The notes below the pieces were generated by a model, which did no database searches, was not told the DNA's origin, and was given only the letters and a program-made list of their open reading frames with translations. 64,000 bases of DNA from Drosophila pseudoobscura (lineage: Eukaryota > Arthropoda > Insecta > Diptera > Drosophilidae). The stretch is from positions 17,183,001 through 17,247,000 of the forward strand of contig NC_046683.1 in the NCBI RefSeq assembly GCF_009870125.1. The letters run 5' to 3'. This document shows, in pieces, positions 43,595-55,406 of this stretch; the stretch's first letter is position 1; every line of letters begins with the position of its first letter. Position numbers and translations under genes: made by a program.

Positions 43595-46500
43595 ATGGCA
43601 TCTAGTGGCCGTTATGGTGGTCACATGGTGGTCAAGCTGCTCTTGGCCAACCTCTGGGTCTGTCTCTCGGTCTGGGACTGGGGCCTCTGTCAGGCCTATG
43701 ATTTTGGCTACCATCCCAGCGCCGAGGAGTTCGATAGTCTGTGGCATCGCGAGCTGCTCGCCAACGATCGCCGGCGCATGGAGCAGCGCTTTGTCCCGCG
43801 GTATCAGCATGCAGAGACCTCGATCCGCTTCGAGCCACCAGAGCTGGATTTCCAGTTGTTTAGCCAGGAGGAGGATGCGGATGAGCAGCAGCCATATGTG
43901 TTCGAGTCCGTGGAGGAGGCACCCACCAACACGCAACCCGCACCCGATCTGATGCATGTGCAGAGTCAGCTGCTGGAGATTAAGGATCCCACACCTCAGC
44001 GGCCATTCGCCAATCACCATCGTCCAGCGAATGGCTCCTCCGCCCAAGCCAGTTTCCCCATCTTCTTTACCAACCCTGCCACAGGCATTGTCTATGCCAT
44101 CAGCCAAGTGGGAGAGGGTGGCCAAGGTGTCCAGGGATCTCAACCCCGCAATGACAGCGGCGGCGCCATAGCCATCTATGTGACCAAGGCACAGTATGAT
44201 GCGGATATCCAAGCATTGCGGCAACACTACGAGGAGCAGTGCCAGCAGCAGCAGCAGCAGCAGCAGCAGCAAACCATTCCCCCGGGCACCGTGCTCTCCA
44301 CGCCGAACCTGAAGCCGAGCCCCCAACAAGGAGGAGTGACTGCTCGGCCACAGATCATACGGCTGCAGAAGCCCAAAAAGAGGCCGGGTGGTGTCACCAA
44401 CAAGCTGCCGAAGCCACAGCATCGACCGCCACCGGTGATGGTGACCAGTGGACCCATAACCACCATCAACGATCAGGTGTTTAAGATTCACCACAAGAGT
44501 AGCAGCACCACCACCACACGGAGACCCAAGACATCCACAACCAGGCGAAAGAAGCGCAAGAAGAAGAAGCCGAGTCCCGTGAAGGTAATTAAACGCCGGC
44601 CTGGACACAAGCGGAGGAGTAACAGCACCACTGAGAGACCCGCAGGTCCGCCACCCATTATCCTGGGCACGCGACCGAGCAGCAGCAGCAGCAGCACAAC
44701 AACCACGACGACAACGAGACCGCCGCCTGGATCCACACAGCTGGAGAAGCCCCATATGCCGCAGGCCACCACATCGACGGGGAATATTTTCAGTCAGCAT
44801 GCATATGTGATTAACCAGGGATATCATCCCCAGCATCCTCATTCCCATGTGAGACGTCGTCGGGGACTAGAAGCCGCAGCGGCAGGAGTAGGAGAAGGTG
44901 CGGTAGAAGGAGCAGGAGGATCGTCAGCAGCAGTAGGAAGAGGAGCAGTTGTTAGAGGATCGACAGTGGAAATACCTCTAATAAAAGGAGTGGCAGTAGG
45001 AGGATCAGCTGCAGAAAGATCTGCAGTAAAAGTATTACCCATTCGAGGATCACCAACAAAAGGATCATCGGTAGTGAGAGCAAAAGGAGGAGAGGCCGTC
45101 GGGTTAGGAGGATCAGTTGGAAGAGGATCAGCAGCAGCAACAGCAGCAACAGCAGCAAAAGGATCATCTTCAGCAGTGGAAAAAAAAGCACTGGTCAGAG
45201 GATCGACAGTAAAAGGACCACTTAAGGCAGCAGTCCAACGGGCAGCCACCAGATCATCATCCACAGTCGTGAGAGGAGGATCATCCGGTGCTCGAAGAAG
45301 GGGTGGTGGATCTGGAAGCCCAAGGCCAAGGGGACCCAAGGGCAGCAGTAAAAGCAAATCCAAGCCAAAGCCGCGAACAACCCCAGAAGTTGGCGGTGAT
45401 CGTGCGGCGGGCGGCGCTGGTGTGGCCACTGGAGTGCTGCACCTGCCACACGCTGTCCACCTGCTGCACAGGAATCACAGTACAGACTCGAAGGAGAATC
45501 ATCATTCTCAGCCAGATCAGATCAAAATCCAACCAAAGAAAAAGAAAAAATCCAAGGTAAAGGCAAAGGAAAAGGAGAGAAGACGCGGTCGTCCCGAGGG
45601 CTCGAACTTTGATATATTCGAGCTAATTTCTGGCGGGGATTACGATGACGATACCGAAGAGGATGATGAGTACTATTACGAAGATGAGAATGAGAATGGA
45701 GTTGGTGACGAAAAGGAGCCTCAGACGGGACAAGCTACCAGCAGTAGCAGCCCCGAGGACCCCAAGGAGGACAGCAGCTCGGCGGAGGAGGGAGCCGACT
45801 TTGGGGCCATGGAGGAGTCGGAGACGACGACCCTCTCACCAACGAGCACTGAGCTGCTGGAGGGGAACCAGTTTTCCAGCACAAAGAACAGCATGGCCAA
45901 GAAGCGTATACGCATCCGTAGACGACCGCCCGCTCCCTCCTCCTCCGAGGAGGACGACAACGATGATGATTCGGGTGGCATCGGTGGCTTCTTTCGCATG
46001 ATCTTCTACCCCGTTCAGGTGGCCATGTCCCGTCTGATGGACTTGGGCTTTGGCGGTCCATCATCGTCCAACGATGAGGACGAGGAGGAGGTCCACAAGG
46101 TGAATCCCACAAAGCCCCCCAAGTATCCCAGCTACACGCTCTACCATAGCGCCCACAGCAACGAGGCCTATGCCCAGCCCGAGGACGACGAGGATGAGGG
46201 CGATGATGACGACGACTATGATGGCAGCAGCACCCTGGGCAGTTGGTTCAGCTCCTGGTTCGGACCAGGGCGACGCACCAAGAAGATTGGTAGCACCACC
46301 ACAGTGGTGCCACTGCCAGCGCCCACCCAAGAGCCAGCCGGTTGGCTGGACTCATGGTTTGGCTTTGGCAAGACGACAACAACAACGCCCACGGATTCCG
46401 ACGAAGATGACTATGACAGTGAGTACATTCCCAAATCCAAAGTTCTCTTAGATCATCATTATTATAACGAAGAAATTGGTTTCAAATCCACTAAGGGGAG

Positions 46501-49500
46501 TCTCTGAACATTCTCAGTCTAGTGGTCAAGTTTATTGACGCGGTTCGATGGGCAGTTAAATGATTTAATGGTTGAAAAGATACCACAGTATTCAAGCTAT
46601 GTTAGATAAATGGTGTTATATGTCTTCTTCTGGATAGAGAGCTGGATAGTCCCAATATTACATCATCAAATAGCACAAACAGAATCTTTACTGATCCCTA
46701 AATAATGGTTTTACTCGATCTAATGTTCAAATGATTTCAAAAGTCCAAAAGCATGTCCAGCGGAATGCGGCAGTGCCCCTCGGTCGGTAACGAGCATTTT
46801 TCTTGATTCCTTCCACTTGGAAAGATTCTTGGGCATGAGGGAAAGCAACCTCCTTCTTCTATCTATCCAAAAGCCAGTCACCCACATGAATCAATAGCTA
46901 GAACGTTCATTTCAACGGTCTGACCCTCAAATGGTGGATGGAGGAGTTCGTTCTGATTCGATTGGAGTGTCACGCTTTCTGCACTCTCTCTCTCTCTCTC
47001 CCAAACTGAAAATGCGATCCACTTTTCCCTTCTAGAATGGTTTTCCAGCTGGTTCGATGCGAAGCCCAAAAGGAAAGTGCGTCGCCGCAGCACAACCTCA
47101 ACGACCACCACATCGACGACAACCAGCCAACCGTCTGCTGCCGCAGCCGCTGCCGCTGCCGCTCAGGTGCCCATACTGACAATTGTGGATCCGTTGAGGA
47201 ATCCCCAGAACTGGATTGGGATACTCGCCCATCACATTGTCAACTCCACGGGCAACGCGATGACGACCAGGATGACGACCAAAGGGACCACCACCGTCAA
47301 GCCGGATATACCGCGCCGGATAAGCTATGACAAGTATCAGATCTGGCGACTCAAGCCGCAGGATGAGGCACAGGTCCGAGCACTGGAGGAGTTCAAGAAG
47401 GGCGAGGACGGTGTCAAGATGCACTGGCTCAAGGGCCCCAGTCTCAGGTGAGAGCAGAGATCGATCGAGAGTAGTCCTTAAAGCCTTACGCCCGAAACAT
47501 AAATTAAACACCCCCATCCCTTGCCAGAGGTCTCACCGATGTCCTAGTGCCGCCCAAGATGCTGGTGGATTTCCAGGGAACTCTCAACTACGAGAGCATT
47601 GCCCATGAAGTTCTCATCTTCGATGTGGGCATGGCCATTGCCTACGAGCAGTCGAAGGAGGACTATCTGCACACCACACCCGTCTCACTGCAGCGTCCGT
47701 CCAGGCCCAAGCCCAAGCCCACGGCCGTCGCAAAGCCTGGAATGACCTGGAATCGCTATCACACTCACGACGAGATTGTCCAGTACCTTGAAACGATGCG
47801 TATGAGGCATCCACAGCTCGTCGAGCTCATCCACATTGGACGCTCCTACGAGGGCCGTCCCCTGATCGTTGTCAAGATCGAGTCCAAGCAATCTGCTTTA
47901 GCAGCAAATGCCTCGGCCTCGGGCTACAAGAGACCCAAGCGTAAGAGGAAATCTGGTCAGGCGAATGCCGTCTTTGTGGAGGCTGGAGCCCATGGTCTGG
48001 CATGGATTGGACCCGCGACGGCCACCTGGATGATCTCTGAGCTGCTGCGACTGATGAAAACCAACAGTGAGTAGAATCTGATACATATCCCTCAGGATCT
48101 GGGTATTTTCTTCATTCAATTTGTTGCCATATGACTATAAACCATCCTTATTCCTAAGAATTTATGATAATTGAATGGGATAATACATTATGAATCCCAC
48201 ATCGATGATACATCGACATATTCATGATGCATACTTACCACTAATACCATTTCGATAGCACTATTTAGAAATCAATAGAGATCAATAGATCTAACCCTGA
48301 ACATCGTCTGTTCACGGTTAGTGGACCTTTTTGGATTAGAGTGGATCACTTTTCCTCTTATGGCATTATTCCCATAAATCGATGATAATTTGATGAGATA
48401 AAAAGATACTTCTAAAACTTTTCTCGATCAAGCTCTTTCCTGTTGTGGATCCGAGACCGAAAGCTATGCTTGGAACAGAGTATCGGTCCCGATTGGGCAC
48501 TCCGTTGTGGAACCATTCGGTTGTGGAACCATCGACCATCAGCTTGCCGTGTCATGTCCAAGCAATGTGTATTGTTTTTGGTTTCTCGGTACTGAGCCTC
48601 GATGTACCTGTGACTAGTTCTTTTACTGATTCGTCCTTCAGGGATCCCATCCCCATTATACCCATTGAATTGCCAAATATAATGTTTATTTAAACTCAAG
48701 ATTTTGGGTTTTTCCGCTTCCCCCAATTACCGTTCCTGCTGCTGCTTGGATCCGATATTGTCTTTTAGTAACCCATCAGGCGCGCAAACACATCATGTAA
48801 CCAGACGATCAATGCCGGCGGCTGCTTCATTTCGCAGGGTATGGCATACCGCTTGGAGTTCTTGAAAATGGCACGCCCCTGCTTGTCGCTGTAGCGCACT
48901 TTTTTGGGACAGGAGGTGCCCTTGATGTCGCATTTGCCCAGCCAGCATTTGATGGGTTTCTTGCCCGGAAGTGGCTTTACCTTTTGGGGCCAGATCATTG
49001 ACATGATGCTGCTCGATGCTGTACACTGGGCGCCTGTTGGTGTCTTAGCCTTGGGGCATACGGCCTGTGGCTTGACGGGTGCCGCTGCCTTGCATACCTT
49101 TGGCGCGGCCTTGGGGCAGAAGTTGAACAAGCTCTTGAGCCTAGTAAAACAGTTGCTGTTGGCCCTCACACGACTCTTCCCGCGGCAGCAGAAGCCTCCC
49201 TCTTGGTTCGTGACCACCGTCACAAAAAAGGCAAGCAGCAGCACGCCCACTACGATGCCCGCTGCCGTTTGGACCCACTTGTCCGCATCCTTGAGGTCCA
49301 CAAATAGCTTGACGACATAGTAGCCCAGGGTGATCCAGAAGCTGATCGTGCAGATGGCAAAGAACCTAAAAGGAGAGGCAAGTTAGGGATCGGGAATCTG
49401 GGGTCTAGAGGGGAATCTGAGAGATACTTACACGAGTACGCCCATGATCTCAATGATGAAGGTGACAATGTCACTGAGTCGTTGGTTCCTAAACAGATTG

Positions 49501-52500
49501 AAGTCCGCGGGGCTGTTGTTGTTATTGGGGGGTCTCCCATATGTGTCTTCAGTCTCTACTAAACCCCGACCGCGTGCCATTCCGAAGGCGCTCGCTCTTC
49601 CGAACAGGCTTGCGCCAGCTCTCGAGACGCTCGCCCGGCCACCATAGAATCCACTGTCCACAGTCCCAGTGGCACTGTAACTGTATTCTCTGGATCCGCA
49701 GCCGCTCAAGCCACCGCCGGAAGCGCTTGGTACCCCAAAACCGCTGTCCTCGAACGCGCTCATCCCTCCTGTTAATCCTCCGCCTCTAAGTGCAGCGAGG
49801 GCCACGCTGCTTGCCACCTGCTGTGGCAGGTATATGTCCGACTGCGTGCGACTAGTAAATCCGGAGGCACAGTCCGTCCCATAGCCGTAGGTCTCATCGC
49901 AGCGCATGTCCGCACTGCCCACCAAATCGCCGGTGCCGTGCGGCACCTGCTCCTCCAACGTATTCATGTGCCTGGAATCTGAGCTGAGTCCGCTGCCCCC
50001 TGGGGGAGCTTCTCTAGGTTCCCCGTAGCCAGCAGGAGATCTGGGTCTGCAGGGACTTCCGACATTGCCCTGCGACATCCTGCTGGCCCTGCACTTTTGG
50101 CACGGACACGGCGACGTGCATAAGTGGCGCATGGCCTTGCTCAGGCTGTAGTCCATCATCGCCGGTTGACGGCAAGAGCCAGTTGTGTCTGTCATTATTT
50201 TTGCACTCCACAGGATTCTCCGTACACGGACCCAGTTTGAAGTTTTTTGGGGCGATTGGGGATTGACTGATCCTTGGGTTCTGTCAACGGAATCTCCGAA
50301 ACGACTAAAGCAAAGGCCACTTTTCGGATATTGCTATGATTTCAAAACGATTAATCATTGTCAGATTATCCCACTGGAAACAGTATTGTACGATGTGTTG
50401 TAGGGTAGATGCGTTGTAGGAACACTAAAAAAAACGAGGGGGAACGTTGTGAGTTGCTGCGGACACCGCAACTCTACAGTTATACCCGATACTTAGTCAG
50501 TATGGCTCTCCTCCGTCAGACGCCGCTAATATTAAACGACACGACAAAGAGTGCGAGAGAGACAGAAAATCAGTCTGAGCGTGACGTCGAGCGCCAGTAG
50601 TGCAGTATTGCGCCAGTGCAAATTGATTTGTTCCTTTTGGTTATAAAAATTATCTGATCTTATTCAGATTCCGCAACCGGATAGATATGGTCATTCTCTT
50701 TGATTCTGCGCTTTTAGTTTTCTTGAATCTGCAATATTGTGGATGCCCCAGATTTTCGTCATTTGCGGGGGCGGAAGGGGGTGTGGCGAAATTTTGACAC
50801 AAAACGGTCAAGGTCCGATATCACAGGAGTGTGGATACCAAATTTGATTGCTCTGGCTGGATGGATAGGGATGGATAGACGGACGGACGGACAGACGGAC
50901 AGGGCTCATTCGACTCGCCTATTGATGCTGATCAAAATTATATATATACTTTATGGGGTCGGAAACGATTCCTTCTGGACGTTACACACATCTACTTTTA
51001 CCACCCCAAAACTCATTTTGAGTATTGGGTATAAAAATAAAAAAAATTTTAAATTTTGAAAAATATTATTTCGGAATTCTTTTTAAGAACAAAGTGGATT
51101 TTTTTTAATAAAGCAAAATGTGGAAAAAAAAATAATAAAAGAAACAATGGCTCAGGCGTTTCTTCTATGCGGCTTCGTCCTTCGTCCTCCTTCCGTTTCC
51201 ATTACGCTCGTCTGCCACGGTCGTAGAGACGGAAAGGCTTACAAAATTCATAATTCAATCGGCAGTAATAATACAAAAATATTTTTTCTTACCAGATTTG
51301 GCAGAACCATTAAGTCATTATAATTTAAGTAGGTTTCCTATTAATTGGAATTGGTTGCATCCGAGTGGCTGTTGGTCCGGCCACCCAGGATGCATTGTCG
51401 ATGGTATTGGCTTTGGCTCGTTGGCCAGTGTCGTTGTAGCGGCTGGCCTCGTCGTTGGAGATGGCTGCTGACTTCTTGAAGTTGGAGTGACGTCACGGCC
51501 ATCGTATGGGGCAGCGTCACTGGTAAGGCCTCCAAATTTCGACCATTGAAATTTGAAAATTGTTTTTTTCTTTTTTTTCTGAATTTTTCTGATGTGATTT
51601 GTTTAGTGTTGTGTTCGACAATGCGAACAAAACTGGCAGTCTCTCAAATGAGAGAGTTGTTTTTGAAATGGCACATTATACAATAAGTGTGGCGCCTACT
51701 GCTTATCTACATACATATGTGTAGTAGCAGACATGACTGAAAAGTGGGTGGGTAAAACAAGTTAGTTATTGGCTTGCATTGTCAGAGGATTGGCATTGGC
51801 ATCGCATAGTGATGCTAACGATGTGAGGATTGGCTGCGATCTACCGAGTGGCGAACTGGTCCGGCCACCCGGGATGCGTTGTCGGAGATTTGTGATTTGT
51901 TCGACTGATCGAACACATCACAAGGACGTACAAATAAAATGGCAACAAGAACCTTATATTCATTAAATACTAAGTAGCCGTATCATATCGATGACACATT
52001 TGCCTCAGTGCCTGACGTGCCTTAAGAACCCTCGGTTCTGGGCTTGGGATTGGCCAACCGAGTACTCCCTTCAAGGACCTTGCTGTCGTGCTCTGGGTCT
52101 CGTACTCCCTTCATTTATACATATATATTTCCACACCCAAAAGATGCAATTTCTGTAATGTAATTTTTGTACTCCCATCCTATCTGCCAGAGAGCAACGA
52201 AGAACTAGAGCTCATACGGAACACCACCTGGTACATAATGCCCGTCCTGAATCCCGATGGATATGCGTACAGTCACGAGTACGATCGGTTCTGGAAGAAA
52301 TCACGCTCCCAGCATATGGCCCGAGCGCCGGGCGGACTCCTCGACTCGGCCATGACATGGCTGCAACAGAAACGCGACCCGGACAAGGTATGCCACGGCG
52401 TCGATCTTGACCGGAACTGGCTGTACCACTGGGGCAAGCGGGGCAGCTCCAAGGCGCCGTGCAATGAGTTCTATGCGGGGCCCGCCCCCTTCTCGGAACC

Positions 52501-53052
52501 AGAGACGAAGGCCGTCTCCGACTTTCTCATGGATCAACGCACACAGATAAAGGTGGGGTTGGGTTCTCCTTCGTTTTCTGAATACTACCTGGACTTGGGC
52601 TCTTACAATCGATCGGTTCCCTCTTCCCCCTCAGCTCTACATCTCCCTGCAGGCGTATGGCCAAGTGGTTTCGTATCCGGTTAAGGCCAATTCCACATTC
52701 AATTCGGAGCTCTTGGATGACTTCCTGGACGTGGCCATGGTGGGCACCGATGGCCTGCGAAAGAAGGGCAGCAAGTCGCGCTACAAAGTGGATGCCTCCA
52801 ACGATCTGATTGAGCAGCGCTCTGGTAAGAGTGATTCCTTCAATTTTGATCCACTTATCCGTAAATATTTCCATGCTGGTTTTTCCAGGTTGCGCCGATG
52901 CCTTTGCCGCCTACGAGATCGGCATACCCTTCAGCTATACGATCCAGCTGGCGGATAATGGGGTCCATGGCTACCTGCTGCCCAGCAGCGCAATTGAGCC
53001 GACAGCTCGGGATGCCTTCGAGATCGTCAGCGGGATGCTGGACTATATTTAA
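43595..53052 (+). CDS. CG8945: M14 carboxypeptidase-like protein with degenerate active site (CG8945-type)
   Basis: Six exons, 43595-46418, 47036-47447, 47528-48066, 52191-52552, 52635-52824 and 52889-53052 (phases 1, 2, 1, 0, 1), encode 1496 aa. I chose the ATG at 43595, which places a signal peptide at once (VVKLLLANLWVCLSVWDWG). About 940 residues of Ser/Thr/Pro/Gln/Gly-rich and acidic low complexity follow, then an activation-peptide-like segment (~1030-1120; YQIWRLKPQDEAQVRALEEF) and a full peptidase M14A fold. The catalytic set is broken. The HxxE zinc motif reads H1234-G-L-A (Glu lost), the third zinc ligand His is Q1385 in SLQAYGQ, the general-base Glu is Q1462 in YTIQLAD, and the Asn-Arg pair reads DRNW. 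Only the first His and one substrate Arg remain. It is probably a secreted pseudoenzyme. Intron 3 hosts an antisense gene. The symbol is from memory of the melanogaster X region. Confidence 0.85.
48765..50195 (-). CDS. Nested antisense gene in intron 3: unrecognised membrane protein
   Basis: Two exons, 49432-50195 and 48765-49365 (phase 2; donor GT/GTAAGT, acceptor TTTTAG/GTTCTT), encode 454 aa. The first half is Cys/Ser/Gly-rich with a CPCQKC cluster and a repetitive Gly/Ser/Arg region (DSGFYGGRASVSRAGASLFG). Then come one long or two close hydrophobic spans (about 243-275; FIIEIMGVLVFFAICTISFW), a second span (TAAGIVVGVLLLAFFVTVV) and a basic Cys-rich tail with several CPK/KCW motifs. I do not recognise the family. 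It lies entirely inside the 4.1 kb intron of the carboxypeptidase-like gene on the opposite strand. A male-germline role would fit the composition, but that is a guess. Confidence 0.72.
50481..51033. mobile_element. DINE-1/INE-1-like interspersed repeat
   Basis: About 550 bp begin TATACCCGATACTTAGTCAG and end AGTATTGGGTATA, so the termini are inverted copies of each other. The interior contains the GACGGACGGACAGACGGACA tract and the GGGGTCGGAAACGATTCC-TTCTGGACGTTACA segment that I recall from the abundant DINE-1/INE-1 (Helitron-related) repeats of Drosophila. It lies in intron 3 of the carboxypeptidase-like gene. The family name is from memory. Confidence 0.65.
51361..51884. repeat. Pair of ~40 bp direct repeats
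   Basis: CCGAGTGGCTGTTGGTCCGG-CCACCCAGGATGCATTGTCG at 51361-51400 recurs, slightly changed, at 51844-51884. Both copies are preceded by an ATTGGYTGC word. They could be the remains of a terminally repeated element of about 0.5 kb. Confidence 0.5.
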
Positions 53053-54705
53053 GAAGGTCTCTGGTCTCTGGTGTGTGGATGTCTGGATTCTCTGGGGTTG
53101 GGTCGGGGCTTTATAAAATTCTTAGTTCCTTTATTTTTTTTTGTCTAGCTTTAAGTAAAAATCGAATTTGTTTCACCAAATCTGACTAATTTCATATGTT
53201 TATGAGATTCCATTTAGATTAATTTATTAAGCTGTTTAATATATATTTTAATTTATCATTTTATTTTATTTTTTTTTAGTTTTAATCTCGATTAGGAAAT
53301 AAACTCGTAATATTCGTATTCATGTATCATATAGATGGGAGATAAGTTAGACTTTTCCCGGTGAAAAGGAACCATCAAGAGTAAGCTTGAAGTGCTTACA
53401 AATATTGTAGGATCGAGGCTTAGCTCCCTGGGCGCCTGCTTTGGCCTTACCATCGAGTGGTCCAAACCCCTCCAAGCCGTGTCCATATCGAGAGAAACGA
53501 CACGCTGGAGGACAAGGCCCTGCAGTAGGTGCTCGCCCCACAAGTCTCTGGGGGTCCCTCTGCGCTCAAGGAATGTGCCGGATCTGGACTGGACTGAAGT
53601 CCAGATTATGATGCCAAATTAAATGTCACTTGCTGTATTGGAGAGTAGGGGATATGTTTCCTAAAACTTTAAATATTTAAAAATATGTAGGAAAGTGTTA
53701 TGTGTGGAATATTTGATGGTGTATAGAATGGTATTATTTTGGTTTATTGTATTTTATACAAATATTTTAGCAGAGAGCTTGGACTTCTTCAGGGTAAGCA
53801 TTTCACTTCCGCTGCTCTTTACAATCAAATTTGGAGCCAGCCAGGAGCAGGAAGAGATAATTACAGAATAATCTGATTCTCTCGGCATTCCCCGGATCAC
53901 CACCTTGTCTTCGGCAACCATTTTTGAACTTGTGGTTTCATTATGTACCGGCATACGACCAGTCTCCAGTCAAACTGCCACTGAAATTCAAACAGCGCTC
54001 CCCAACATGATACCAGACACTATCAGTTAATACTGTAAGAACAATAATGTTGTAAGAACATATTGTGTGTGAAAGCCGGCTTCGCTGGCGACCCGAAGTA
54101 AGCCGAACTTGAGAGCTCCCAGTCGAAGCTATAAATCGCCCAGAGCGGAACTGGGAAATCTTCGCCGAAGCTATCAATCGTACGGAAATCGTCAGCTATC
54201 ACCCATCATACACCTCTTAAGGGCGTATCCTGCCTGAAGCAGTCGCAAAGAATAAAGAACATAGGACCACGAGACGTACTATCTGCAAATATTGAGATTT
54301 TAATTGGAATTTATAGTAGATGTACATGTGTATATATATTGCTGTTAAATATATATAACAGTTAAATTAGCATACATTTTAAGCTTTTGGTAATTTTAAT
54401 GTTTAGATTAAAGTTTTCAAGTCTTGGGCCTCCAATCGATCATTCGATTCAAATGGTTTTCATATAAACAGTTTGCATGGATGCCATGTAGGTTTTTCTC
54501 GAGGTGTAAATATCTACGAGTATGTATATAATGTATATAGTATATGCTACTTCTGCTTCAAAAACTGACGCTGTAGGGGATATGTACGAGTATGTTTTTG
54601 TTAAAGGAACTAGTTTTTAAGACGATTCTGTTTGGGTAACAGAACGGACGACACGGGGTAGCGTCCAAGGCACTTTCGATGTACAGTGCCATACATTCCA
54701 TCCGG
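53053..54705. other. Spacer between the carboxypeptidase-like gene and the 54.7 kb gene
   Basis: The AT-rich 3' flank is followed at ~53400-53620 by a GC-richer patch and at ~53760-54280 by sequence with short open frames, none convincing. A segment around 54040-54300 (TGTAAGAACA near the start, AATAAAGAACA near the end) has a solo-LTR flavour, but I could not confirm termini. Confidence 0.4.
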
Positions 54706-55406
54706 TTAGGCGGTTAGTCCCTGCGAGATCGAGATCTGGGCCGACAGCTTGGAGAAGCTTGTGTAGCATTCGTTGCCCCAGAAATAGAGACCCATCAGCA
54801 GCTTGAACTGGGCCGGCGTCATGGGATACGACTCCTGCGACATGACCACTATGGTGTCCACTCCATGGGACCCATTTTCAGTCACTGACTTGCCGCTATC
54901 GCCGGCCACGAGCCACTCGTTGCAGACGAGCTCGCGATAATTTGCAAAGGCGGCCGAACATTTGGCAATGTGGCGCACCAGCTTGTCGGTGGAGCACTGC
55001 TGCATCACGGGCCGCTGCAGCACTTCCGCAATTATGGAATGCAAATCAAAGATGATGAGATCTGGAAGGCCGTGGAACGGCTGGTATCCGTCATGGAGGT
55101 CCAGCAATTGTTGCGGCGTCGCCTCGATGTCAATCAGGCGGCAAACACTGATGCGACCCTTGGAGGCGGTCTGGCGGCCATCGTGCTCCCTCGGCAAAGG
55201 GTATTTTCGGCTTGTGATGAGCATCACTCGCTTGTTATGGAGCGTGGCGCGTTCGCATAGCTGGAGGAAAGCAGGAATATATAAATGTGCAGCACGGACA
55301 TGCTTGTTGGGGAACTCCTCACCTTCTCTACGTTGCGATCGTAGTCGTTGTTGTGGGACAGATAAATGTGATTGGTGATGAAATTGCTGGGTCTCGGCGG
55401 TCTCAT
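54706..55406 (-). CDS. Unrecognised conserved-looking protein, two exons
   Basis: The exons are 55323-55406 and 54706-55260 (phase 0), giving 212 aa from MRPPRPSNFITNHIYLSHNN. Acceptors just upstream of the ATG (CCTGCAG and TTTTCAAG) suggest a 5' UTR exon further right. The protein looks globular: an amphipathic segment with RVMLITSRKYPL, then a hydrophobic strand ending in acid (PDLIIFDLHSII, Walker-B-like), and a second strand (GVDTIVVMSQESYPMTPAQF). This alternation of strand and helix suggests a RecA-like or Rossmann fold without a P-loop, possibly of the SWSAP1 kind of recombination factor. That assignment is speculative and I give no name. No neighbour supports a function. Confidence 0.6.

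Noticed and set aside
43529-44848. 439-codon minus-strand open frame opposite the carboxypeptidase-like exon 1
   Set aside because: It mirrors the CAG/Ser-rich low-complexity coding strand; poly-Leu runs and no splice or start context. A shadow frame.
44839-45429. 196-codon minus-strand open frame
   Set aside because: Antisense of the repetitive AG-rich coding tract; composition explains the openness.
53292-54177. Several 60-85 codon frames on both strands
   Set aside because: No splice partners, no recognisable domain, mutually overlapping; left unannotated.
54040-54300. Possible solo LTR (TGTAAGAACA ... AATAAA)
   Set aside because: No second copy, no target duplication and no defined CA end in this window.
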